DNA of 29,951 nucleotides. It comes from Flemingiibacterium sp045635785. Lineage in GTDB: Bacteria > Bacillota > Clostridia > Oscillospirales > CAG-272. The stretch is taken from contig JAZTWJ010000061.1 in assembly GCA_045635785.1 (NCBI GenBank), positions 1 through 29,951 on the forward strand, read 5' to 3'. Below the pieces are notes generated by a model. That model was not told where the DNA came from. It did not search any database and saw only the letters and a program-made list of their open reading frames with translations. The stretch's first letter is position 1. Each line of letters starts with the position of its first letter. This document shows positions 6,164-13,804 of the stretch, one piece after another. A program made the translations under genes and the position numbers.

Positions 6164-8686
6164 TTATGCTGTCACAATGCTTGCATCCGCGTGGAGGCTG
6201 AGGTATTCCACCGCTTCCTCGCGCATTTTATACTTGAGGATCTTACCCGCCGCATTCATCGGGAAACCGTCCACAAAGCGGACATAGCGCGGGCATTTGT
6301 GCTTTGCCATGTTGGCAAGACAAAATTCCTTGATCTCTGCTTCGCTCGACTCTACGCCATCAGCAAGCACCACACATGCCATGATCTCCTCACCGTATGC
6401 CTTGTCGGGCACGCCGATGACCTGCACGTCCTTGATCTTGGGATGCGTGTAGAGGTAGTCCTCGATCTCCTTGGGATAGATGTTCTCCCCGCCGCGGATG
6501 ATCATATCCTTGATTCTGCCCGTGATCTTGTAGTAGCCGTTTTCAAGGCGTCTTGCCAGATCGCCCGAATGGAGCCAGCCATCCTTGTCGATGGCAGCGG
6601 CAGTCGCCTCGGGCATCTTGTAATAGCCCTTCATGATATTGTAGCCGCGCGCGCAGAATTCGCCGTCCATGCCATCGGGAAGCTCCTCGCCCGTTTCGGG
6701 ATCCACGATCTTTGTCTCCACCGCGAACATGGATGCGCCGACTGTCGTACAGCGAATATCCAGCGGATCGGTGGTTTTCGACATGGTGGTGGCAGGAGAT
6801 GCCTCAGTCTGACCGTAGGTGATGCAAATTTCGGGCATATGCATCTTTTCGACCACCTCCTCCATCACCTTGATGGGACAGGGCGAGCCTGCCATGATGC
6901 CCGTACGCATATGTGAGAAGTCGGTTTTTGAGAAATTCTCATGTCCAAGCATGGCAATGAACATGGTGGGAACGCCATGGAAGCAGGTGATTTTTTCTTT
7001 GTTGATGCAATCGAGACCAAGTCTCGGCGAAAATGCGGGGATGGGGGACATGGTGACACCGTGCGTCACGGATGCGGTCATCGCCAGCACCATGCCAAAG
7101 CAATGGAACATGGGCACCTGAATCATCATGCGATCCTCGGTGGAAAGATCCATACAGTCGCCGATCGCCTTGCCGTTATTGACCACGTTGTAGTGGGTGA
7201 GCATAACGCCCTTGGGGAAGCCTGTGGTGCCGGAGGTGTACTGCATATTGCAGACGTCGTCCTTACGCACCTGCTTTGCACGGATGTTCACCTCGGAAAG
7301 CGGCACCTTTTCCGCCAGCGCATTGGCGGATTCCCATGTATAACAGCCGGGGACCTCGCAGTCCACGGTAATGACATTCTTCAGCATGGGAAGCGTTGCG
7401 GACTTGAGCTCGCCGGGCGCCGATGTTACCAGCTCGGGGCAGATGGCGGTGATAATATCCGTATACTTTGCATCCTTGAAGCCCTCCACCATGACCAGCG
7501 TATGGGTGTCGGATTGGGAAAGCAAATACTGCGCCTCGTGAATTTTATACGCCGTATTGACAGTGACAAGCACCGCGCCGATCTTGACGGTTGCCCAGAA
7601 GGTGATATACCATGCGGGCACGTTGGTCGCCCAAATGGCAACATGGTCCCCGCGCTTTACGCCCATGGCAATGAGCGCGCGGGCGAAGTTATCCACATCC
7701 TCACGGAATTCGGGATAGGTGCGTGTATAATCCAGCGTGGTATAGCGGAAGGCATACTGATCGGGGAATTCCTCGCAGATGCGGTCAAGCAGCTGCGGGA
7801 AGGTATAGTCGATCAAATGCTCCTTTTTCCAAATATATTTGCCCACACCTCTAAGGGAGGTCTGAAGCTCCGGCTCCACTTCCTTCATATGGCGGCGCAT
7901 GTAGTTTGCAAAATGTGGGAACACAATGCCGCAGTCTGCGATGTCCTTCGCCCAGCGCTTGACCCATTCAAGGGAGATAAAGCCTTCGTAGGCGATGGAA
8001 CGGAGTGCCAGCAGCATATCGGTGATGGGAAGGTCACCCTCGCCCATCAGACGGTAATTGACCTTGCCGTCCACCATGACCGAGTCCTTGACGTGTACAT
8101 GCTTGATATAATCGCCCAGGTTCGCCACCGTTTCGGCGGGTGCCTCGCCCATAAAGCGATAGGGATGATGCACATCCCAAAGGGCAGCAACATAGGGGAG
8201 ATTGACTGCATCCAGCAGCTTACGCAGACGCTTTGTATCTGAATAGACGCCGTTTGTCTCGATGAGAAGCATCACACCGGTATCCTTTGCAAGGGGAGCA
8301 ATTTCGAGGATGGTGCGAAGCATCGCCGCATCGTCGATCTCGCCGGTCGGTGCGGCATCAAGATCAGCCAGAACGCGGATATAGTGCGTTCCCAGCTTCT
8401 TTGCAAGTTCAATGTACTCTCCGATCTCGGTCTTAGCTTCTTCTAATTTATCTGCAAATTTCAGGCAGCAGCCGGAGGCAAGACAGGGGATCTGTAGGCC
8501 TAAACGCTCCAGAGTGGCAATCGTTTTATCAATTTGACCATCGGTAAACGGGCGTGCCTTGACAGCGTAAATATCTTCGCCGAGACCGCGGATCTCGATA
8601 CCGTCGAATCCGAAATCCTTCGCGCAGGAATAAATATCCGTCCACGCGAAATCGGGGCAACCCAGCGTTGAAAATGCAAGTTTCAT
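6164..8686 (-). CDS. Fusion protein: sugar phosphate isomerase/epimerase-like TIM barrel + AMP-forming acyl-CoA synthetase
   Basis: One uninterrupted 840-residue frame. Residues 1-270 are a Xylose-isomerase-like/AP-endonuclease-2 TIM barrel with plausible metal ligands Glu143 (LIETNG), Asp171 and His174 (WDVHHP), His196/His198 (KHVHVKD) and Glu240 (SLEW). After a linker, residues 283-840 form a complete ANL-superfamily ligase: P-loop YTSGTTGFPKG (483-493), YGQTE (624-628), SGDL (707-710), the hinge GRIKDMIIRGGENIYP (723-738) and the catalytic lysine in NAAGK (Lys815). It should activate a carboxylic acid to an acyl-CoA via an acyl-adenylate; the substrate is unknown. The ligase half resembles medium/long-chain acyl-CoA synthetases. 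Both halves look intact. A ribosome site (AAGGAAG) and a good promoter precede it; it is transcribed alone. Confidence 0.92.
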   Translation of the reverse strand: MKLAFSTLGCPDFAWTDIYSCAKDFGFDGIEIRGLGEDIYAVKARPFTDGQIDKTIATLERLGLQIPCLASGCCLKFADKLEEAKTEIGEYIELAKKLGTHYIRVLADLDAAPTGEIDDAAMLRTILEIAPLAKDTGVMLLIETNGVYSDTKRLRKLLDAVNLPYVAALWDVHHPYRFMGEAPAETVANLGDYIKHVHVKDSVMVDGKVNYRLMGEGDLPITDMLLALRSIAYEGFISLEWVKRWAKDIADCGIVFPHFANYMRRHMKEVEPELQTSLRGVGKYIWKKEHLIDYTFPQLLDRICEEFPDQYAFRYTTLDYTRTYPEFREDVDNFARALIAMGVKRGDHVAIWATNVPAWYITFWATVKIGAVLVTVNTAYKIHEAQYLLSQSDTHTLVMVEGFKDAKYTDIITAICPELVTSAPGELKSATLPMLKNVITVDCEVPGCYTWESANALAEKVPLSEVNIRAKQVRKDDVCNMQYTSGTTGFPKGVMLTHYNVVNNGKAIGDCMDLSTEDRMMIQVPMFHCFGMVLAMTASVTHGVTMSPIPAFSPRLGLDCINKEKITCFHGVPTMFIAMLGHENFSKTDFSHMRTGIMAGSPCPIKVMEEVVEKMHMPEICITYGQTEASPATTMSKTTDPLDIRCTTVGASMFAVETKIVDPETGEELPDGMDGEFCARGYNIMKGYYKMPEATAAAIDKDGWLHSGDLARRLENGYYKITGRIKDMIIRGGENIYPKEIEDYLYTHPKIKDVQVIGVPDKAYGEEIMACVVLADGVESSEAEIKEFCLANMAKHKCPRYVRFVDGFPMNAAGKILKYKMREEAVEYLSLHADASIVTA

Positions 8687-8723
8687 TGGGCATCTTCCTT
8701 TCTAAAAAATTTAATACGCTACT

Positions 8724-8752
8724 ATTTTACCATAAAACGGAAAAAATTGCAA
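8724..8752 (-). promoter_or_regulatory. Sigma-A promoter for the epimerase-ligase fusion gene
   Basis: On the minus strand, -35 TTGCAA (8747-8752), 17 bases, -10 TAAAAT (8724-8729), followed by the AAGGAAG ribosome site and the ATG at 8686. Confidence 0.75.
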
Positions 8753-8757
8753 TAGTC

Positions 8758-8797
8758 AAAACACCATTTTGCAAAAGTCGCAAATGGTGTTTTTTTA
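8758..8797. terminator. Intrinsic terminator downstream of the radical SAM gene
   Basis: AAACACCATTTTGC pairs with GCAAATGGTGTTT around the loop AAAAGTC, with a single bulged base. On the minus strand it follows the radical SAM stop and ends in TTTTGACT; on the plus strand it ends in seven Ts. It isolates the three-gene operon from the fusion gene promoter. Confidence 0.7.
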
Positions 8798-8834
8798 TAA
8801 GGATTCCATAAAAATCAAAATCGGTGGTTCCCGT

Positions 8835-10454
8835 TTATATTTCCGAAAATCCGTCCTCTGTTGGCACAAATGCGCGCCCCATTTGCCTCTCCAACACAAA
8901 GCGCCTATCAGCAAATTGCCGTACCTCCACGGCGGGCGCAAAGCATTCGATGCCCGTTTTGGCGGCGAACTGCAAAAAGTGCCGTTTCATATCATCCTCA
9001 ACGCGCGGGCATCCAAAGCCGCCAATGATCGGCGGCGTGCGGTTCTGATGGGTGAGAAAATCAAGAAGCAGCGCCTCTGCAAGCGGCGCATCCTCGCCTT
9101 CATGCAGAACATCATACAGCCATGTATATGCCTTTGCCTGCGGCAGCTCGTGCAGAGAAATTTCCGCCGATGTCAGCTTTTGCGCCATCCCATCGAGCAT
9201 CGAGAAAGGCGAGGAATGCCTGGTACCAAGCAACGAGACGGCGCGAGAAAATGCGCCCGAATTGACAAAGCGGTCGCATAACGCATCAATGGTGTGCAGT
9301 CTTGTCAGCTCGTCAAAGGAGAGGCAGTCGGTTGCCAGCACCTCATATGGCGGCATGGGAGAATACACACAGTCAAAGCGCGCCGCATCCCTTCGCAGCA
9401 CAGAGCCGTGCAAAAGCTTCAAAAAGCCGAGCTGCAGCATATCGCATCTTCCGAACAGCGCGTCGAAGGATTGCCCGAATCGCGCAAAGCCTTCCTTTGG
9501 AAGGCCTGCGATGAGGTCGGCGTGAATGTGCATATTTCCGAGCGCATGCAGACGGCTGATATTTTCAAGAAGCCGATCCGTATCGGGGCTTCGATTCACC
9601 GCGAGCAGAGTTTCGGGGTTTGTGGATTGCACGCCGATTTCAAGCTGCACCTTTCCCTTCGGAAAGGCGGCGAGCAGAGACAATGCTTCCTCATCAAGCA
9701 GTTCGGCGCAAATTTCAAAATGATAGCTTTTGCCGTAAGCCTCCGAAAGCAGCCCACGCCAGATGGCATTCGCACGCGCGCGGTCGAAATTGAAGGTGCG
9801 ATCCACGAACTTGACCACGCGGATACCCTCATTTTTCTCGAAAGCAAGCAGATCGGCAAGGGTCTGATCGACCGATTTCGCCCGAACCTTTTCTGCCGCA
9901 CCCGAAAGGCAGTAGGCGCATCGAAAGGGACAGCCGCGCGACGACTCATAATATACCATGCGTTTACCCATATCGCCCGCTTCATAGACAGCGGGCTGGT
10001 CGAGAAAACCATCGAAAATGCCGCCTTCGATGACAGAAGGCAGCGTTCCATCGGCAAAAAAACTGGAAGCCAATTCCGCCCACGCGTCCTCGCCCTCTCC
10101 CGTGACAATGCAGTCGATATAGGGATGCGCTGCGAGCAGTTCCTTGCTGTTAAAGGAAACCTCGGGACCGCCAAAAACGATGTGCGCCTGCGGATGCAAA
10201 GCTTTCAACTCCGCCGCAAATGCAAAAAGCTCGGTAATATTCCAAATATACGCGGAAAAGCCATACAGCTTGGCATCGGCGCGATACAGCGCATCTAACA
10301 CCGCCCGTCTCCTGTCCTTGAGGCTGAACTCGAGAATCTGTGCATCAAAACCAGCTAATGCAAGACTGTTTTTGATGCATCGCACGGCAAGATTCGTGTG
10401 CGCATAGGAGGAATTGAGTGCGAATAAGCAAATATCAGACAAGGGCGACCTCAT
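8835..10454 (-). CDS. B12-binding-domain radical SAM protein (DUF4080-type)
   Basis: 539 residues. The N-terminal 130 residues (ALNSSYAHTNLAVRCIKNSL, YGFSAYIWN, IVFGGPEVSF, DCIVTGEGEDA) form a cobalamin-binding-like Rossmann domain. The radical SAM core follows, with the cluster motif CPFRCAYC (Cys175, Cys179, Cys182), KFVDRTFNFD and an ELLDEEAL/EIGVQSTNPETL region. The last part matches the C-terminal extension usually called DUF4080. Members cleave S-adenosylmethionine through a 4Fe-4S cluster; the substrate is not known. It overlaps the aldo/keto reductase gene by 20 bases, so the two are coupled. The ATG has little ribosome site; TTG five codons in (10442) is preceded by TGAGG at six bases and could be the true start. 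Confidence 0.9.
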   Translation of the reverse strand: MRSPLSDICLFALNSSYAHTNLAVRCIKNSLALAGFDAQILEFSLKDRRRAVLDALYRADAKLYGFSAYIWNITELFAFAAELKALHPQAHIVFGGPEVSFNSKELLAAHPYIDCIVTGEGEDAWAELASSFFADGTLPSVIEGGIFDGFLDQPAVYEAGDMGKRMVYYESSRGCPFRCAYCLSGAAEKVRAKSVDQTLADLLAFEKNEGIRVVKFVDRTFNFDRARANAIWRGLLSEAYGKSYHFEICAELLDEEALSLLAAFPKGKVQLEIGVQSTNPETLLAVNRSPDTDRLLENISRLHALGNMHIHADLIAGLPKEGFARFGQSFDALFGRCDMLQLGFLKLLHGSVLRRDAARFDCVYSPMPPYEVLATDCLSFDELTRLHTIDALCDRFVNSGAFSRAVSLLGTRHSSPFSMLDGMAQKLTSAEISLHELPQAKAYTWLYDVLHEGEDAPLAEALLLDFLTHQNRTPPIIGGFGCPRVEDDMKRHFLQFAAKTGIECFAPAVEVRQFADRRFVLERQMGRAFVPTEDGFSEI

Positions 10455-11355
10455 CCAACTGCTCTTTCTTACTGCAGGAGGTGATGGGGATGATCTGCAA
10501 GCCCATCTCCCTTCCCTGTTCGATCATATAGCGAAGCAGTGCGGTCTGCACGGGGATGCTTTCCGCCTCCGCTTTTTTGACAAGCTCACTGCGAAGGGCG
10601 CGGTTGATCTCATGATCAAATGCATTTGCCGCGCGCTCGCTCGCCTCGCCCTTCAGGCTCTTGGAAAACCAACCCTTTGCGGTGGAGCCGTAGGGAATGT
10701 ACGCAAGTCCAAGCTTTGCCGCTTCGGGAAGCTCTTCCTTTATGTTTGTCACCAGCGTGGGATCGGTATAGAAGGGGCGACCTTCCAACTCCACAGCGGG
10801 CGTATAGTGATTCGATATGCCCGAAAAGCCCTGCAATCCATGGGCTTTTGCATAGGCATCCGCCTGACGGATACGCTCCAAAGTATAGTTCGAGCCACCG
10901 TAGAAACGGATCTTTCCCGCCTTCACAAATTCTTCCATCATATCCACGATCTCCTCCACGGGGATGGCGGAATTATCGCGGTGGAGCCAATAAAAATCAA
11001 TATGATCCAGCCCCAGCGTACGCAGACTTTCGTCCAGATCCCCAGCGATGCACGCGCGGGTAACACGGGACTCTTTGGTCGTAATATCATGATGTGCGCC
11101 CTTGGTGGCAATCACCAGCTCCACCCCGGGGCGAGCTTTGCGGTATTCGCCGAGAAGCTCCTCGCTGCGGCTGATGCCTACGGTATAATCTCTGGCATAA
11201 AGATTGGCGGTATCGACAAAATTTCCGCCCACTGCCACAAAGCGGTCAAGCAGGGCGAATGCGGTATTTTTATCGCCAACGGTGGTAAAATGATCCGCAC
11301 CGAGGCAAATTTCGGAAACCGTCAGATCGGTCTTGTTCATCAAAATTCTTTTCAT
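10435..11355 (-). CDS. Aldo/keto reductase
   Basis: 306 residues of the NADPH-dependent aldo/keto reductase superfamily, a (beta/alpha)8 barrel that reduces carbonyls. The catalytic tetrad is visible: Asp48 and Tyr53 in FVDTANLYA, Lys85 in VIATKG and His125 in FYWLHRD; the AKR signature IRFYGGSNYTLERI and the end IIPITSCSKKEQLDE also fit. The closest relatives are probably the Tas/YghZ-like group; the substrate is unknown. I chose the ATG at 11355, six bases from GGAG, rather than the one at 11367 that overlaps that ribosome site. It is the middle gene of the operon, 42 bases after the glycosyltransferase. Confidence 0.93.
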   Translation of the reverse strand: MKRILMNKTDLTVSEICLGADHFTTVGDKNTAFALLDRFVAVGGNFVDTANLYARDYTVGISRSEELLGEYRKARPGVELVIATKGAHHDITTKESRVTRACIAGDLDESLRTLGLDHIDFYWLHRDNSAIPVEEIVDMMEEFVKAGKIRFYGGSNYTLERIRQADAYAKAHGLQGFSGISNHYTPAVELEGRPFYTDPTLVTNIKEELPEAAKLGLAYIPYGSTAKGWFSKSLKGEASERAANAFDHEINRALRSELVKKAEAESIPVQTALLRYMIEQGREMGLQIIPITSCSKKEQLDEVALV

Positions 11356-11397
11356 GATCTTCTCCATACCTATAAAAACGGCAAAGGCAAGTAATGA

Positions 11398-12513
11398 TTA
11401 CTCCGCCGCCAGATTTTTTGCAAAATTACAGATATCGCGGGTGGAATTCGGCTTGGCAATGATGTCGATGGCATTGCGCATCACCTCAAAGCGGCGCGGA
11501 TCCGAAAACAGCTGATAGAGTACCTCATCCAGCGGCGAGGTGGATGTGACTGCCATGGCTACGCCGTTGTTGGTGAGAAATTCCGTGTTGCGATCCTCCT
11601 GCCCGGGGATGGGATTGACAATGATCATCGGCAAACGTTTTGCCAGCGATTCGGATGTGGTCAGTCCGCCCGGCTTGGATATGATGCAATCCGCGGCATC
11701 CATGAGGATCTCCACATTGTTGACAAAGCCGAGATTCAGCACCCGTTTTTTTGTGTGGAGCCCGTCAATTTTGGCTTTCGCCTCGCAATTGCTTCCGCAG
11801 ACGGTGATGATCTGATAATCATAGGGCACGTTGTCCAGCGTTTGCAGGGTTTCTTCGATATTGCCGTAACCCATGCTTCCGCCCATAAGCAGAACCGTGC
11901 GCTTGTTGATGTCAAGTCCCAACTGCGCCCGCGCCTCCTCTTTGGAGATGCGCTCCGCAAACTTGGGATGGATCGGAATGCCGAAGGGTAGGATTTGTCC
12001 TTCGCCAAAGCCTTTTTTCAGTGCCTGCGCGGCAAGTAGCTCATTGGGCGTGACCACATAGTCTAAATTGAGCCCCTCCTCCCAATAGGGATGGAAGGCA
12101 AAATCCGTGAGAATGCCGATGGTCTTGGCACGGATCTCCTGCTTTTCCTTGAGAACATCCAAAATGATGCCCGCGAAGATATGGGTGCAGATGATCACAT
12201 CGGGATTATAGGAATTGATATATTTGAGCAATTTTCTTGCCATGATACTGCCGGTCGCGCGGGGAGGAGAAACATCGGTGCGGGATTTGCGCCGCTTTTC
12301 CGCCAGACGGTAAGCGCCTTTGTAGGCAAGCTTGGCATTGTTTGCAGCGAGCAGATAACCGCGGGACACGGTCTCGCCCAGCACTCGGTTAACGTAATGG
12401 ATGGTATCCAGCATTTCGGCGGTGCAGCCGATGGATTCAAGATAAGCGCAGATCGCCTTGGCCGTGGAATTATGCCCCTGCCCTGCTGTGACGGATAATA
12501 CAAGTGCTTTCAA
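11398..12513 (-). CDS. Processive diacylglycerol glycosyltransferase / MGDG synthase family (UgtP-like)
   Basis: 371 residues. The N-terminal KALVLSVTAGQGHNSTAKAI is the MGDG-synthase acceptor domain signature; the C-terminal half (VLLMGGSMGYGNIEETL, SKPGGLTTSESLAKRLPMIIVNPIPGQEDRN) is the GT28 UDP-sugar donor domain shared with MurG. Enzymes of this family transfer glucose or galactose from the UDP-sugar to diacylglycerol at the inner membrane face, making glycolipids and the anchor for lipoteichoic acid. The start is TTG at 12513, nine bases after a strong AAAGGAGAG; an in-frame ATG at 12546 lies upstream of that ribosome site and is unlikely. It is the first gene of the operon with the aldo/keto reductase and radical SAM genes. 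Confidence 0.93.
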   Translation of the reverse strand: MKALVLSVTAGQGHNSTAKAICAYLESIGCTAEMLDTIHYVNRVLGETVSRGYLLAANNAKLAYKGAYRLAEKRRKSRTDVSPPRATGSIMARKLLKYINSYNPDVIICTHIFAGIILDVLKEKQEIRAKTIGILTDFAFHPYWEEGLNLDYVVTPNELLAAQALKKGFGEGQILPFGIPIHPKFAERISKEEARAQLGLDINKRTVLLMGGSMGYGNIEETLQTLDNVPYDYQIITVCGSNCEAKAKIDGLHTKKRVLNLGFVNNVEILMDAADCIISKPGGLTTSESLAKRLPMIIVNPIPGQEDRNTEFLTNNGVAMAVTSTSPLDEVLYQLFSDPRRFEVMRNAIDIIAKPNSTRDICNFAKNLAAE

Positions 12514-12556
12514 TTTGCGAAGCTCTCCTTTGTTTGAGAATAGCATAACCACATAT

Positions 12557-12585
12557 ATTGTACTACATAAAAAAATAAAAATCAA
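12557..12585 (-). promoter_or_regulatory. Sigma-A promoter for the glycosyltransferase operon
   Basis: On the minus strand, -35 TTGATT (12580-12585), 17 bases of mostly T, -10 TACAAT (12557-12562). It is back to back with the tRNA promoter, four bases between the two -35 boxes. Confidence 0.8.
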
Positions 12586-12589
12586 TACC

Positions 12590-12618
12590 TTGACAAAATC
12601 TTTTGCATGTGTTATAAT
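12590..12618 (+). promoter_or_regulatory. Consensus sigma-A promoter for tRNA-Leu
   Basis: TTGACA (12590-12595), 17 bases, TATAAT (12613-12618): both boxes are the exact consensus, as expected for a stable RNA gene. The tRNA begins 15 bases after the -10. Confidence 0.88.
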
Positions 12619-12633
12619 GTTTGAAGATTATCC

Positions 12634-12716
12634 GCGCCTGTGGCGGAATTGGCAGACGCGCCGGATTTAGGATCCGGTGAGTAATCGTGCAGGTTCAAGT
12701 CCTGTCAGGCGCACCA
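12634..12716 (+). tRNA. tRNA-Leu (anticodon UAG), CCA encoded
   Basis: Acceptor arms GCGCCTG and CAGGCGC pair perfectly, followed by discriminator A and an encoded CCA. The anticodon stem CCGGA/TCCGG encloses the loop TTTAGGA, giving anticodon TAG, which reads CUA/CUG-type leucine codons. The T arm has the usual GGTTCAAGTCC. The 83-base length and the extra residues between the anticodon and T stems fit a class II leucine tRNA. It stands alone behind its own consensus promoter. Confidence 0.95.
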
Positions 12717-12758
12717 AACAAACAGATCCCCCATATGGCGGATCTGTTTGTTTGGTGC
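12711..12758. repeat. 19-bp perfect inverted repeat that includes the tRNA-Leu 3' end
   Basis: GCACCAAACAAACAGATCC (12711-12729), a 10-base spacer, then its exact reverse complement at 12740-12758. The left arm begins inside the tRNA acceptor arm and contains the CCA. The right arm is T-rich (CTGTTTGTTTGG) but is not followed by a clean T run. It may act as the transcription terminator or as the trailer structure removed during 3' processing. Confidence 0.8.
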
Positions 12759-12809
12759 GTCTCGGTCGGTATGCGTAGCATGCACTATAGTTTCAAGGAG
12801 AGTTCGAAT

Positions 12810-13784
12810 ATGAACAGCATAGAAAGAGTACGCCGTACCATTCTCGGTCAAAAGACGGACCGCATCCCGATTTACGGCTGGCTTTTCGAAAATCTTACCC
12901 AGCCGATTTCGGAAAAATTTGGCTCGGTGGCTGCGTTTGAAGATCTATACGAATTTGATATGGCGCATATTTTCGGCACGCCGACTTGCTTTAATACGCC
13001 CCTTCTTGATGAGATCAAGAATCAAAACGGCGAATTGACACCCGATCTGTTGGTGGATGCCGACTATTTTATGCCTGCAGATCGCCTTGCTGATTATGAC
13101 AAAATCAAAAAGGCGCTGGAGCATCACAAAAAAAGAGAGCGTTTCTGCTATGTGCAAACGCCCGGCTTCTTTGAGCATTATAACAAGGTTTTCGGCATCG
13201 AAAATCAGCTTGCCTACCTCGTCATGTACCCCGATGAACTGAATGAGCTGTACACAAGACAGGAAGAATGGACCCTCGCCTATGTGGATCGCTGTATTGA
13301 TCTTGGCGTGGATATGATCCACATTTCCGATGACTGGGGCGCGCAAAACAATCTACTATTCAATCCGACCATCTGGCGGGAAATGATTTTTCCGCATGTG
13401 AAGCGCATCGTGGATCATGTGCATTCCCGCGGACGCTTCTGCAGCCTTCATTCCGATGGCTGTATCGAAAAGGTTGCCGACGGCATCGCGGAGCTTGGCT
13501 TTGATCTGGTGCATCCTTGGCAGGAAAGTGCGGGCATGAGCTATCCGCTTTATTTAGAGAAGTATCGGGATAAGTTTGCAATTCTCGGCGGCATCTGCGT
13601 TCAAACAGCCCTCGGATTGATTCCGCAGAACGAGCTTGCAAGCGAGATCCGCCGCGTCTTTGAAACGCTGAAGGGTCAGCGTTGGATCTGCTGCACCACG
13701 CATTTTGTTCAAAATCATTGCTCCATCGAGGATCTGACCTTTGCATACGATCTGATCTACAAATTGGCAAGAGAAATTAACTGA
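12810..13784 (+). CDS. Uroporphyrinogen decarboxylase (URO-D) family protein, corrinoid methyltransferase-like
   Basis: 324 residues starting MNSIERVRRTILGQKTDRIPIYGW, the usual opening of URO-D-fold proteins in anaerobes. The body has VDMIHISDDWGAQNN, FCSLHSDGCIEKVADGIAELGFD (with His and Cys suited to zinc, as in MtaA/MtbA-type methyltransferases) and FAILGGICVQTAL. True heme-pathway HemE is longer and carries different N-terminal arginines, so a role in methyl transfer between a substrate or corrinoid and a thiol is more likely; the substrate is unknown. AAGGAG nine bases before ATG 12810 fixes the start. The transporter gene follows after 20 bases, so the two probably form an operon. Confidence 0.88.
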   Translation: MNSIERVRRTILGQKTDRIPIYGWLFENLTQPISEKFGSVAAFEDLYEFDMAHIFGTPTCFNTPLLDEIKNQNGELTPDLLVDADYFMPADRLADYDKIKKALEHHKKRERFCYVQTPGFFEHYNKVFGIENQLAYLVMYPDELNELYTRQEEWTLAYVDRCIDLGVDMIHISDDWGAQNNLLFNPTIWREMIFPHVKRIVDHVHSRGRFCSLHSDGCIEKVADGIAELGFDLVHPWQESAGMSYPLYLEKYRDKFAILGGICVQTALGLIPQNELASEIRRVFETLKGQRWICCTTHFVQNHCSIEDLTFAYDLIYKLAREIN

Positions 13785-13804
13785 CGAAAAAGGAGCTTGT
13801 TTCG

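Noticed and set aside
6941..8242. 433-codon plus-strand frame opposite the epimerase-ligase fusion
   Set aside because: It is a mirror of the fusion gene: composition is typical of an antisense frame and no family motif appears.
12810..13784. HemE of the heme pathway
   Set aside because: No other heme genes are nearby, and the zinc-type His/Cys segment and anaerobe context fit the methyltransferase-like branch better.
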